From Symbiodinium natans (taxonomy: Eukaryota > Sar > Dinophyceae > Suessiales > Symbiodiniaceae): a DNA stretch of 64,000 bases. Position 1 is the stretch's first letter; every line of letters begins with the position of its first letter. A program made the translations under genes and the position numbers. This document shows, in pieces, positions 12,034 to 23,400 of this stretch. The notes under the pieces are model-generated. The model was given only the letters and a program-made list of their open reading frames with translations, had not been told where the DNA came from and did not search any database. The stretch is taken from the NCBI GenBank assembly GCA_905221605.1, contig CAJNDS010000587.1:1-64000 (forward strand), in the 5' to 3' direction.

Positions 12034-12128
12034 AAAAAGTTGGAACATCGTTATCCCCATCCCCCACAAGGTAGCCGAAAGGGAATCCCAGCTCTAATCA
12101 TCCTCAAACCATGTTCCAACTTTCTGGA
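12034..12128 (+). repeat. Dispersed element H7, copy 2
   Basis: Copy of the element at 3328-3405. Here the right end also contains CCATGTTCCAACTTTCTGGAG, the inverted counterpart of CCAAAAAGTTGGAACAT at the left end, so the complete element has terminal inverted repeats. Confidence 0.6.
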
Positions 12129-12347
12129 GTTTACTTTAAGCCCCATGCACCTCCAAAGTAGGGGTTCAGTGTCAAGGTTTAGGGTTTAGGGTTTAGGGTT
12201 TAGGGTTTAGGGTTTAGGGTTTAGGGTTTAGGGTTTAGGGTTTAGGGTTTAGGCTTCGGTCTTCAACTTCGAATGCATTCTTGACACTTCGCGTCTGTCG
12301 AGTTGTGCCCGAGCGCCCCAAAGCCTTGAAATTCTCAAACCCGAAAA

Positions 12348-12552
12348 GGGTTAGGGTTTAGGGTTTAGGGTTTAGGGTTTAGGGTTTAGGGTTTAGGGTT
12401 TAGGGTTTAGGGTTTCAGGGTTTAGGGTTTCAGGGTTTCAGGGTTCAGGGTTGCAGGGTTTCAGGGTTGCAGGGTTGCAGGGTTTCAGGGTTTCAGGGTT
12501 TCAGGGTTTCAGGGTTTCAGGGTTTAGGGTTTCAGGGTTTCAGGGTTTAGGG
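12348..12552 (+). repeat. TTTAGGG array converting to TTTCAGGG
   Basis: The left part is canonical TTTAGGG. From about 12413 it becomes an array of the variant TTTCAGGG, with a few TTGCAGGG units. A homogeneous block of one variant beside the parent unit points to local expansion rather than telomerase copying. Confidence 0.8.
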
Positions 12553-13159
12553 CATCCGAACAAAACCCGAAAAAACCTCACGAAAACGGCAGGCTCCAGA
12601 TCTTGGAGCGCCTCCTACAGCCCAGGCGCTGAGGGCCTTAAAGGGGTTTAGGGTTTGAGGCTTAGGGTTCAGGGTTTAGGGTTAGGATTTAAGGCTTAGG
12701 CCTTAAATGGGTTTAGGGTTTGGGGTTTAGGGTTTAGGGTTTGAGGCTTAGGGTTCAGGGTTTAAGGTTCAGAGTTGAGGGTTTAGGGTTTAAGGCTTAG
12801 GGTTCAGGGCTTAGGCACTTGAGGGCTTGAGGGTTTTTTAGACCAGAAGTTTGAGAGTTCGAGGGCTTGAGGTGTTTAGTACTTTGGGGCTTAGAGGTTG
12901 AGGGGTCGAGGGTTTGGCAATCCAAATAAAGCATATGCCCAATGTACACCTCATATCTAAAGCTTCTAGCTTGTGGCGGATGGGTTTAGGAGATTTGGGG
13001 CGTTTGAGTAGGCGAGAGGGATCCCATGTGGTTCTTCATTCTATCAATGCGCCGTGGGTTTAGGGTTTAGCGTTTAGGGTTTAAGATTATAAGACTCATA
13101 ATGAGTGCTCAAAGACCACACAAGTTGCCTGATACAAGAAGTGAAGGGCAAGTTTGGGC

Positions 13160-13272
13160 TTTTAGGGTTTAGGGTTTAGGGTTTAGGGTTTAGGGTTTAG
13201 GGTTTAGGGTTTAGGGTTTAGGGTTTAGGGTTTAGGGTTTAGGGTTTAGGGTTTAGGGTTTAGGGTTTAGGG
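13160..13272 (+). repeat. Perfect TTTAGGG array
   Basis: About 16 near-perfect heptamers, preceded by GGGCTTT and ending GGGGATCGC. Neighbouring sequence is not repetitive. Confidence 0.9.
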
Positions 13273-13817
13273 GATCGCTTCTAACGGTGAACTCTCCTTC
13301 ATATGGAATCGTCTCCTTGTTCCTTTCCTTCGTTCCATATTAAGTTGACTTGCAAGGAAACGCGCGAAGCCATTTGATATCGAACCAAAGGAAACAGACA
13401 CGGGGACGAAGCCGCATCAATGTGGGTTTTTAAAGGAGATTCCGGAAGGTTAGACAGGCGGGTGGGGTCCCGAAGGCAAACCCCCGTTAAATTATCGTCT
13501 TTATCAGCCGTTCCTATAAGTCCTAAACCCAAAACCCAATTCTACAAGCAGACCGTACCCCTTCACACATGGAAACCTCGAAAAGGAGCCAGATTCCTCA
13601 GTCAGCATGTGTTGTTTTACTCAAAGCAAGGGGATACTTAACGAACCATGTGATCTATTTGCATAGTACTGTTCGAGGGGCGTTTAACAAAACAACGCTG
13701 TTCGTTATTGTTCTGCAGGAGTGTTGTTTTGGGTCGGTAAATACCCAAAGGAATGTCATGTTCATTCTGGCTCTATGGGGAGTACCTTGGACCCTCAACC
13801 CAAACTCTAAACCCCAT

Positions 13818-13940
13818 ACTCGGACCCAGACTAGGCCCTTTTTGACTTTTGCTAGGGCTGTTAGGGCTTAGGTTCCCTTTCAAGCCCCTTCAATCGAAAA
13901 CGGGCACGCTTTTATATTCCTAGGTTACTCTTGGGTCTAG
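13818..13940 (+). mobile_element. Introner C copy
   Basis: It starts ACTCGGACCCAGACTAGGCCC-like and ends CTAGGTTACTCTTGGGTCTAG, as in the introner at 62238-62414. Internal TTAGGGCTTAGGTTCCC and GGGCACGCTTTTA are shared. No coding context is resolved here. Confidence 0.65.
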
Positions 13941-14151
13941 TGTAAACCTCATGTTACTCTACACATCCCAGAACCCTATGCTAGGTAGGCCCTTGGGATA
14001 TTTTGTTTTGGCATTTTGGGGTTTAAGAGGATCATTTTCAGGAATATTTTCAGAGGGTGACCCTACACCCGAAACCCTAAATCCTAAACCCTAAACCCTA
14101 AATCCTAAACCCTTATAAATCCCAGTATATAATTTCTTTCGCAGGCGTGTT

Positions 14152-14222
14152 GTGGTGCTCCGCTTCGAGGGCGAGGCCGTAATGGCGACGGCGCGGGGAG
14201 CTCAGATGAACGGGTTTACTTC
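14152..14222 (+). CDS. Candidate exon (unknown)
   Basis: A pyrimidine-rich acceptor (ATTTCTTTCGCAG) precedes an open frame reading RRVVVLRFEGEAVM and then ATARGAQMNGF. It runs into a TTTAGGG stretch. No domain or partner exon was identified. Confidence 0.3.
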
Positions 14223-14873
14223 GGGGTTTGTTTAGGGTTTAGGGTTTAGGGGTTTGTGAAGGGTTTCGGAGGGGAGTTGTGGGGTTTTGGGTTCTTGAGG
14301 GTGTAGGTTGTTAAGGCTTGTTGGGTTTACATGCCTGCAACCCTCCTGCCTAAAATCCATTGAAACGCAGCAACGCATTGTTTCGGGACGCCCTAGAACC
14401 CCAAACCCGAAAGCTCCTCACGGATTGAGCAGCTTGAGCAGCAACATCGGGGCAGAAGTGGGTTAAAACCCCTAAACCTAAACCCGCAACCTTAGAAACT
14501 TAAAAACCATAGCCCTTCCAACATTTTTTTAGCTGAAGGTATCTGGGTCTGGGACTGATCTAAATATTGTGCCCTCTTCGCGGCTACAATAGATCAACAG
14601 ATGAGATAAGTCTGATAATGGAGAATGCTTTGCAGACGTGCGACTTGTCCGACAAGAAAAATAAGTTTCCAGCGGAATGATCTCAACAAGACAAACCCTG
14701 AACCCGAAACCTAAACCCTAACACTCAGTCCGCGCCATCTCAAGCAGGCATCTCGTGAAGTAGACCACTCAAAAAAGTCTTTGCGACCGCACCCCACAGC
14801 CTGAACCCGAATTCCTCCGCGCAAGCTTCAGCTTTAAAAGCACTTCTATCAGGCTTGCCACACGTGGCCTCCC

Positions 14874-15653
14874 ATGGCCTCACGCGTTTGCAACGCCTGT
14901 GCGCAGCCAGCCACGAAGATCTGCAGTCGGTGTAGATGCCGGCACTACTGTAGTGAGAGATGCCAACGCGAGGACTGGCGCAGCCACAAGCAGTACTGCA
15001 GGAAGCCCCCAAGCAAATCGGAAGAGATCGAGGCTTTGAAGCATCTGTGGTTTGGGCCAGGCGCGGCAACTGCTGAAAGCCGAGATTCCTGGCAGCGATT
15101 CTTGCAGCATGCAGGTGGTTCATGTGAACCATCCGATATCACCAAGGTGGACGTTCAAAAGCTGGAGAAGATAGTCATGGATGAAATCAAAGCCAGGATG
15201 CCAGCCGATCTAGAACCAGATCCGGTGGGCTACCCCATTCATGTTGTGAAGCAGTTGCGCGTGCTGCCCTCGTTGCCCTTGATGGATGATGAGTTTGTCA
15301 TGTCCTTCTCCACCTTCGGTCACATGGATCACCGTGGCCACCTGCTCTATTGCATCATGTGCATGTCCAACCGGACGGAGCAGGTACGTGCTGTGAGTAC
15401 CTGCTCTGGGGCTCCGACAGCCACCGAGTGCCAATCAGTTTTGTTCACCGCCATGATCAAGCCGATGCCCCTCACGGGTGACCCCATGCGCCCAAGCCAG
15501 GTGCTCTTGGCCAACCGCTGGGGCCCTGACACCTATGAGACCTTGCGGCCCTTCCTGATTGAGCATGGCGTCGGCATCCGGCTCGAGTCCGAGGCTGAGG
15601 CCAAGTTGTCAGCAGCCATGCAGGACGTCGACTCGAACGGTTTCAACGTGTGA
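14874..15653 (+). CDS. MYND-type zinc-finger protein, intronless
   Basis: The ORF encodes 259 residues. Residues 6-42 form a MYND zinc finger with the expected Cys/His spacing (CNAC, then CSRC, then YCSERCQ, then H and YC), which binds two zinc ions and usually mediates protein-protein contacts. The remaining 215 residues are a globular C-terminal region with segments such as GPDTYETLRPFLIEHG that I cannot assign to a named family. The first ATG after a CCC/heptamer-containing leader is used as start, immediately before the finger. The gene has no intron and no heptamer array, unlike the other genes in this window, and lies just left of the satellite block. A retroposed origin would explain this but is not shown. 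Confidence 0.85.
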   Translation: MASRVCNACAQPATKICSRCRCRHYCSERCQREDWRSHKQYCRKPPSKSEEIEALKHLWFGPGAATAESRDSWQRFLQHAGGSCEPSDITKVDVQKLEKIVMDEIKARMPADLEPDPVGYPIHVVKQLRVLPSLPLMDDEFVMSFSTFGHMDHRGHLLYCIMCMSNRTEQVRAVSTCSGAPTATECQSVLFTAMIKPMPLTGDPMRPSQVLLANRWGPDTYETLRPFLIEHGVGIRLESEAEAKLSAAMQDVDSNGFNV

Positions 15654-15768
15654 GATTTTGCGCCCGGGGCAGGCGCAAAAGCTTCGAGCTCCAACTCATG
15701 TCGCAAGGTAGCGCTTACCCCTCCCTCTAGTAACTGCCCCTTCCCGCCCCCCCCCCCCGTGTGCAGCT

Positions 15769-15874
15769 TAAATAGGGTCTATTTGGAAGCTGGGAATCGT
15801 ATTTACAAGAGGAAAACAGGCCCCAAAACGTATACTTATTCACAAGAGCCATGTTCCAAATAGACCCTATTTTA
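15769..15874. repeat. Hairpin element at the left edge of the satellite block
   Basis: AATAGGGTCTATTTGGAA at the left and TTCCAAATAGACCCTATT at the right are inverted copies around an approximately 70-bp centre containing GGCCCCAAAACGTATAC. A similar centre occurs at about 54390-54410. The left arm is also the left end of the large inverted repeat that pairs with 24052-24081. Confidence 0.65.
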
Positions 15875-15897
15875 GGTCCTGTAGGGTTGCACAGACA

Positions 15898-16500
15898 GAA
15901 TTTAATTCATTAAATTCCTTAATTTCCACTTTCCCCCTGGAATTTAATGAATTTAATCAATTAATTCAATTAATTCATTTATTTCCAAAGGGGGGGGGGT
16001 GGAATTAATTGAATTAGTTGAATTAATTGAATTAATTGAATTAATTGAATTAATTGAATTAATTGAACCCCCCCCTTTGGAAATAAATGAATTAATTGAA
16101 TTAATTGAATTAATTGAATTAATTGAATTAATTCAATTAATTCAATTAATTCCACCTCCCCTTTGGAAATAAATGAATTAATTGAATTAATTGAATTAGT
16201 TGAATTATTTCGATTAATTCAATTAATTCAATTAATTCATTTATTTCCAAATGGGGGGGATTCCCCAGCCCCCACCCCTCCCCTCCCTTTGGAAATACAT
16301 GAATTAATTGAATTAATTCAATTAATTCAATTAATTCAATTAATTCAATTAATTCATTTATTTCCAAAGGGGGGGTGGAATTAATTGAATTAATTTAATT
16401 AATTGAATTAATTTAAATTAATTCAATTAATTCAATTAATTCAATTAATTCAATTAATTCATTTATTTCCAAATGGGGGGGATTCCCCAGACCCCACCCC
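15898..16500. repeat. 9-bp satellite (TTAATTGAA) arranged as large hairpins, block 1
   Basis: Units of AATTAATTG run in one direction and then switch to the complement AATTAATTC. Several blocks are symmetric: they open with CCCCTTTGGAAATAAATG and close with CATTTATTTCCAAAGGGG. The array reads as Glu-Leu-Ile repeats in both strands because the unit lacks stops in one frame. That is a by-product, not a protein. Confidence 0.9.
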
Positions 16501-16502
16501 CC

Positions 16503-17220
16503 CAGCTCGATTTGGCCAAATTTTGCCCGGAGGCTGCCCGGCAAAATTTGGCCAAATCGAGCCGCGCCTTTCTGGAGGCCCGAAATTATTTAAACTATCG
16601 CGGCTCGATTTGGCCAAATTTTGCCGGGCAGCCTCCGGGCAAAATTTGGCCAAATCGAGCCACGCATTTCTCATCGCATACGAAGGGCAGCCCGATTTGG
16701 CCAAATTTTGCCCGGAAGCTGCCCGGCAAAATTTGGCCAAATCGAGCCGCGATAGTTTAAAAATTTCGGGCCTTCAGAAAGGCGCGGCTCGATTTGGCCA
16801 AATTTTGCCCGGAGGCTGCCCGGCAAAATTTGGCCAAATCGAGCCGCGCATTTCTCATCGCGTTCGACGAGCAGCCCGATTTGGCCAAATTTTGCCCGCA
16901 GACTGCCCGGCAAAATCTGGCCAAATCGAGCCGCGCCTTTCTGGAGGCCCGAAATTATTTAAACTATCGCGGCTCGGTTTGGCCAAATTTTGCCGGGAAG
17001 TCTGCGGGCAAAATTTGGCCAAATCGGGCTGCTCGTCGTACGCGCTGAGAAATGCGCGGCTCGATTTGGCCAAATTTTGCCGGGCAGCCTCCGGGCAAAA
17101 TTTGGCCAAATCGAGCCGCGCATTTCTCATGGCATACGAAGAGCAGCCCGATTTGGCCAAATTTTGCCCGCAGGCTGCCCGGCAAAATTTGGCCAAATCG
17201 AGCCGCGATAGTTTAAATAA
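16503..17220. repeat. Palindromic satellite: eight 56-bp palindromes with spacers in both orientations
   Basis: Eight copies of a palindrome with arms CTCGATTTGGCCAAATTTTG and a short asymmetric GC-rich centre are separated by two spacer types. Spacer A (CTTTCTGGAGGCCCGAAATT) and spacer B (GCATTTCTCATCGCATACGA) occur in the order A+, B+, A-, B+, A+, B-, B+, A- (last one truncated). The palindrome centre also flips between copies. Long frames crossing this array are repeat artefacts. Confidence 0.88.
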
Positions 17221-17768
17221 TTTCGTTCAATTAGTTCATTCATTTCCAAATGGGGGGGATTCCCCAGCCCCCACCCCCCCCCCTTTGGAAATCAATGAAT
17301 TAATTGAATTAATTGAATTAATTGAATTAATTGAATTAATTGAATTAATTGAATTAATTGAATTAATTCAATTAATTCATTTATTTCCAAAGGGGGGGTG
17401 TGGAATTAATTGAATTAATTGAATTAATTGAATTAATTGAATTAATTGAATTGATTCAATTAATTCAATGAATTCAATTAATTCAATTAATTCAATTAAT
17501 TCAATTAATTCAATTAATTCAATTAATTCAATTAATTCAATTAATTCAATTAATTCAATTATTTCCAAATGGGGGGGTTCCCCAGCCCCCACCCCTCCCC
17601 CCCCTTTGTAAATAAATGAATTACTTGAATTAATTGAAATAATTGAATTAATTCAATTAATTAAATTAATTCCACCTCCCCTTTGGAAATAAATCAATTA
17701 ATTGAATTACTTGAATTAATTCAATTATTTCAATTAATTCAAGTAATTCATTTATTTCCAAATGGGGG
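17221..17768. repeat. 9-bp satellite, block 2
   Basis: The same TTAATTGAA/TTAATTCAA units and the same ATTTATTTCCAAATGGGGGG boundary motifs resume directly after the truncated spacer of the palindromic array. The palindromic satellite therefore sits inside the 9-bp satellite. Confidence 0.9.
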
Positions 17769-17783
17769 GTGGGGGCTGGGGCA

Positions 17784-18146
17784 TCCTCCTCCCCCCAATA
17801 CTAAACCACGAGCCCGGGCCTCCCCCCAATACTAAATCACGAGCCCGGGCCTCCCCCCAATACTAAATTACGAGCCCGGGCCTTCCCGCAATACTAAATC
17901 ACGAGCCCGGGCCTCCCCCCAATACTAAATCACGAGCCCGGGCTAAATCACGAGCCCGGGCCTCCAAATTACGAGGCCGGGCCTCCCCCCAATACTAAAT
18001 CACGAGCCCGGGCCTCCCCCCAATACTAAATCACGAGCCCGGGCCTCCCGCAATACTAAATCACGAGCCGGGCCTCCCCCCAATACTAATTTACGAGCCC
18101 GGGCCTCCTCCCAATACTAAATCACGAGCCCTCCTCCCCCCAATAC
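17784..18146 (+). repeat. 31-bp satellite
   Basis: About a dozen head-to-tail units contain CCCAATACTAAATCACGAG and CCCGGGCCT. A few units are truncated. There are no spacers between repeats. It abuts the next satellite within CCAATACTAGGGCACAG. Confidence 0.9.
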
Positions 18147-20458
18147 TAGGGCACAGTTTTTGCTCCAAAAAGTGACATCGCAAGCCCTGGTCCCTAAGAT
18201 TTTGAGCTCATTTCTTGCCCCAAAGAGTAACATCGCAAGCCCTGGTCCCTAAGATTTTGGGCTCATTTCTTGCCCCAAAGAGTAACATCGCAAGCCCTGG
18301 TCCCTATTATTTGGGGCCCAGTTTGTGCTCCAAAGAGTCAAATCGCAAGCCCTGGTCCCTAAGATTTTGGATTCAGTTTTTTGCTCCAAAGCAAGCCCTG
18401 GTCCTTAAGATTATGGGCTCATTTCTTGCTCCGAAGAGTCAAATCGCAAGCCCTGGTCCCGAAGATTTCGGGTTCAATTTTTGCTCCACAGAGTCAAACC
18501 GCAAGCCCTGGTCCCTAAGATTTGGGGCACAGTTTTTGCTCCAAAGGGTCAAATCGCAAGCCCTGCTCCCTAAGATTTTGGGCTCATTTCTTGCCCAAAA
18601 GAGTGACATCGCAAGCCCTGGTCCCTAAGATCTTGGGCCCAGTTGCTCCAAAGAGTCAAATCGCAAGCCCTGGTCCCTAAGATTTTGGGCCCAGTTTTTG
18701 CTCCAAAGGGTCAAATCGCAAGCCCTGGTCCCTAAGATTTTGGGTTCAATCTTTGCTCCAAAGAGTAACATCGCAAGCCCTGGTCCCTAAGATTTGGGGC
18801 CCAGTTTTTGCTCCGAAGAGTCAAATCGCAAGCCCTGGTCCCTAAGATTTTGGGTTCAATTTTTGCTCCAAAGAGTGACATCGCAAGCTCTGGTCCCTAA
18901 GATTGGGGGCCCAGTTTTTGCTCCAAAGAGTGACATCGCAAGTCCTGGTCCCTAAGATTTTGGGTTCAATTTTTGCTCCAAAGAGTGACATCGCAAGCCC
19001 TGGTCCCTAAGATTTGGGGCCCAGTTTTTGCTCCAAAGAGTAACATCGCAAGCCCTGGTCCCTAAGATTTTGGCCCAGTTTTTGCTCCAAAGAGTCAAAT
19101 CGCAAGCCCTGGTCCCTAAGATTTGGGGCCCAGTTTTTGCTCCAAAGAGTGACATCGCAAGTCCTGGTCCCTAAGATTTTGGGTTCAATTTTTGCTCCAA
19201 AGAGTGACATCGCAAGCCCTGGTCCTTAAGATTTTGGGTTCGTTTTTTGCTCCAAAGAGTGACATCGCAAGCCCTGGTCCCTAAGATTTGGGGCCCAGTT
19301 TTTGCTCCAAAGAGTCAAATCGCAAGCCCTGGTCCCTAAGATTTTGGGTTCATTTTTTGCTCCAAAGAGTGACATCGCAAGCCCTGGTCCCTAAGATCTT
19401 GGGCCCAGTTTTTGCTCCAAAGAGTCAAATCGCAAGCCCTGGTCCCTAAGATTTTGGGTTCAATTTTTGCTCCAAAGAGTCAAATCGCAGGCCCTGGTCC
19501 CTAAGATTTTGCATTCATTGTTGCTCCAAAGAGTGACATCGCAAGCCCTGGTCCCTAAGATCTTGGGCCCAGTTTTTGCTCCGAAGAGTCAAATCGCAAG
19601 CCCTGGTCCCTAAGATTTTGGGTTCAATTTTTGCTCCAAAGAGTCAAATCGCAAGCCCTGGTCCCTAAGATTTGGGGCCCAGTTTTTGCTCCAAAGAGTC
19701 AAATCGCAAGCCCTGGTCCCTAAGATTTTGGGTTCATTTTTTGCTCCAAAGAGTGACATCGCAAGCCCTTGTCCCTAAGATTTTGGGCCCAGTTTTTGGT
19801 TCAAAGAGTCAAATCGCAAGCCCTGGTCCCTAAGATTTTGGGTTCAATTTTTGCTCCAAAGAGTCAAACCGCAAGCCCTGGTCCCTAAGATTTGGGGCCC
19901 AGTTTTTGCTCCAAAGAGTCAAATCGCAAACCCTGCTCCCTAAGATTTTGGGCACAGTTTTTGCTCCAAAGAGTCAAATCGCAAGCCCTGGTCCCTAAGA
20001 CTTTGGGTTCAATTTTGCTCCAAAGAGTGACATCGCAAGCCCTGGTCCCTAAGATTTGGGGCCCAGTTTTTGCGCCAAAGAGTAAAATCGCAAGCCCTGG
20101 TCCCTTAGATTTTTGGGTCGATTTTTGCTCCAAAGAGTCAAATCGCAAGCCCTGGTCCCTAAGTTTTCGGGGTCGATTTGTGCTCCACAGAGTCAAATCG
20201 CAAGCCCTGGTCCCTAAGATTTCGGGGTCGATTTGTGCTCCACGGAGTCAAATTGCAAGCCCTGGTCCCTAAGATTTTGGGCCCAGTATTTGCTCCAAAA
20301 GGTGAAATCGCAAGCCCCGGTCTTTAAGATTTTGGGCTCATTTCTTGCTCCAAAGAGTAACATCGCAAGCCCTGGTCCCTAAGATTTTGGAATCGATTTT
20401 TGCTCCAAAGAGTCAGATCGCAAGCCCTGGTCCTAAAATGTTGGGCTCAATTTTTGCT
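18147..20458 (+). repeat. About 57-bp satellite
   Basis: Roughly 40 direct units contain GCAAGCCCTGGTCCCTAAG, then ATTTTGGG and TTTTTGCTCCAAAGAGT. Units vary by small indels and by alternating ends (GACATC, AACATC or AAATC). Frames crossing the array are fortuitous. It passes abruptly into the 912-bp satellite at about 20458. Confidence 0.92.
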
Positions 20459-23400
20459 TTTCCCTTCTCTTCTGCTTCCTTTTAACTGATAAAACACAAG
20501 AAAGGAACTCATATGATAAAGCAGTGGAAAGGTAAGCAGAGGGTGACTCCTTGCGCGTGAGCCTTTCCATAATACTCCATCATATTCATCCTCTCGGCCT
20601 ATCTCTTCTGTTCCTTTCCTTACTCTTCTCCTTCTCATAGTTCTTCCTTTTTGTTTTTCTCATTTCGAAAAGAAAGAGGGAAGGGAGAAACAAGGGAGAG
20701 AGAATAGATAAAGAAGAGTTCCATCTTCTCTGCGCCTTGTTTTGTCTCTCCCTCTTCTCTATTCATCTGTCTTCTATTCTCTTCCTTGCTCTTCCCATTA
20801 AATATGCAATCCTTGGTATCTCTCCTCTCTCCTTCTCTCTTCCTCCAACAGATGTGCTTTTGGATCGTTTTCTGCATCTTCAAGCGAGAAAAAAGGACAC
20901 AGACTGCGATTAAAAGGGACGCCCATGTTGGATTGGCAGCAAGCCCAGCTGATGCTCATGATTCTCTCTCTTTCCCTACACATATGGGCGATGGAACGGG
21001 TGTCCTTTTCAATCGTTTTCTGCATCTTCAAGAGAAACAGGGACACCCCACAAGAAGGAAAAGCAACATAAGAGATAGGGAGGGAAATTGACCCTTTCCT
21101 CTCTTCTTATCTGCTATTTTTCTTATTCGCTTCAAAAAGCAACATAAGGGAAAGGGGATTTCCTGAAGAGGAGAGAGGGAACCTATCTGTGAAAAGCAAG
21201 AATGGTTTTTTCTAGTTCGAAAGGGAATAGGGAGAGACAAGGGAGAGATGATATGTACAGCTTTGCGCCTTATTTTGTGATTCCGTCTCCTTGCTTCCTG
21301 TCTCTTCTATTCCTTGCAGCACGCTTCGGGAAACATAGCATCCTTGTTATCTTTCCTCTCTCACTTCCCTTTCCCTTCTCTTCTTCCGCTTCCTTTTAAC
21401 TGATAAAACACAAGAAAGGAACTCATATGATAAAGCAGTGAAAAGGTAAGCAGAGGGTGACTCCTTGCGCGTGAGCCTTTCCATAATACTCCATCATATT
21501 CATCCTCTCGGCCTATCTCTTCTGTTCCTTTCCTTACTCTTCTCCTTCTCATAGTTCTTCCTTTTTGTTTTTCTCATTTCGAAAAGAAAGAGGGAAGGGA
21601 GAAACAAGGGAGAGAGAATAGATAAAGAAGAGTGCCATCTTCTCTGCGCCTTGTTTTGTCTCTCCCTCTTCTCTATTCATCTGTCTTCTATTCTCTTCCT
21701 TGCTCTTCCCATTAAATATGCAATCCTTGGTATCTCTCCTCTCTCCTTCTCTCTTCCTCCAACAGATGTGCTTTTGGATCGTTTTCTGCATCTTCAAGCG
21801 AGAAAAAAGGACACAGACTGCGATTAAAAGGGACGCCCATGTTGGATTGGCAGCAAGCCCAGCTGATGCTCATGATTCTCTCTCTTTCCCTACACATGGG
21901 CGATGGAACGGGTGTCCTTTTCAATCGTTTTCTGCATCTTCAAGAGAAACAGGGACACCCCACAAGAAGGAAAAGCAACATAAGAGATAGGGAGGGAAAT
22001 TGACCCTTTCCTCTCTTCTTATCTGCTATTTTTCTTATTCGCTTCAAAAAGCAACATAAGGGAAAGGGGATTTCCTGAAGAGGAGAGAGGGAACCTATCT
22101 GTGAAAAGCAAGAATGGTTTTTTCTAGTTCGAAAGGGAATAGGGAGAGACAAGGGAGAGATGATATGTACAGCTTTGCGCCTTATTTTGTGATTCCGTCT
22201 CCTTGCTTCCTGTCTCTTCTATTCCTTGCAGCACGCTTCGGGAAACATAGCATCCTTGTTATCTTTCCTCTCTCACTTCCCTTTCCCTTCTCTTCTTCCG
22301 CTTCCTTTTAACTGATAAAACACAAGAAAGGAACTCATATGATAAAGCAGTGAAAAGGTAAGCAGAGGGTGACTCCTTGCGCGTGAGCCTTTCCATAATA
22401 CTCCATCATATTCATCCTCTCGGCCTATCTCTTCTGTTCCTTTCCTTACTCTTCTCCTTCTCATAGTTCTTCCTTTTTGTTTTTCTCATTTCGAAAAGAA
22501 AGAGGGAAGGGAGAAACAAGGGAGAGAGAATAGATAAAGAAGAGCGCCATCTTCTCTATTCATCTGTCTTCTATTCTCTTCCTTGCTCTTCCCATTAAAT
22601 ATGCAATCCTTGGTATCTCTCCTCTCTCCTTCTCTCTTCCTCCAACAGATGTGCTTTTGGATCGTTTTCTGCATCTTCAAGCGAGAAAAAAGGACACAGA
22701 ATGCGATTAAAAGGGACGCCCATGTTGGATTGGCAGCAAGCCCAGCTGATGCTCATGATTCTCTCTCTTTCCCTACATATGGGCGATGGAACGGGTGTCC
22801 TTTTCAATCGTTTTCTGCATCTTCAAGAGAAAAAGGGACACCCCACAAGAAGGAAAAGTAACATAAGAGATAGGGAGGGAAATTGAAGAACTCCTCATTG
22901 TACTTGGTCATTCCCTTTCCTCTCTTCTTATCTGCCCATTTTCTGTGCGCCTTGTTTTGTCTCCCCCTCTTCTCCCATCATCTCTCTTCTGGTCTTTTCT
23001 TTGCTCTTCCCATTAAAAATGCAACCCTTTTTATGTCTCCTCTCTCCTTCTCTCTCCCTCCTCTTCTCCTGTTCCCTTCTAAACGACAAAAACGCAAGAA
23101 AGGAAGAATAAGAGGGGAATGGAGGCCCTGTTCCTTTTCCTCTTTCAATGGATGGGGGAAGTGGGCGGAGTTGGCCCCTTGCCCGTACACCCTCCCCATG
23201 CTTCAGCAAACCCCTCCTCTCGCCCTATCGCCTCTGTTTTTTTCCTTGTGCCCAAACGGAAAACGAAAACGGGTTCCTTTATATGTTCATTGTCCTTCCT
23301 TTTGTTTTTTTATTTCACAGGGAAAAGAACCAGAGAAGAGGAAGATAAGAACGAGAGGTGAGATGAAAACGGCACCATCTTCTCTTTGCCTTATTTTTGC

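Larger units (their letters stand above)
10212..14873. repeat. Patchwork of heptamer arrays and hairpin elements
   Basis: Arrays lie at about 11185-11287, 11405-11462, 11588-11662, 12176-12253, 12348-12552 and 13160-13272. Hairpin elements lie at 10994-11072 (H1), 11908-11990 (H3-like) and 12034-12128 (H7), with an introner-C copy at 13818-13940. Small open islands on the plus strand occur near 11525-11585 (YGTRMGSVLQLLGPQ), 12258-12335, 12575-12625 and 14152-14222 (RRVVVLRFEGEAVM); none can be assigned. The AT-richer stretch 13273-13800 has short overlapping frames but no recognisable protein. Confidence 0.6.

Noticed and set aside
12451-12651. Plus-strand frame of repeated Gly-Phe-Arg-Val-Ser
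   Set aside because: It is a translation of the TTTCAGGG array.
16523-17413. 296-residue open frame
   Set aside because: It runs through the palindromic and 9-bp satellites; the protein is a translated repeat, and several overlapping frames on both strands look alike.
17784-18146. CRISPR-like direct repeats of 31 bp
   Set aside because: Repeats are contiguous without spacers, are in a eukaryotic satellite context, and no cas-like gene is present.
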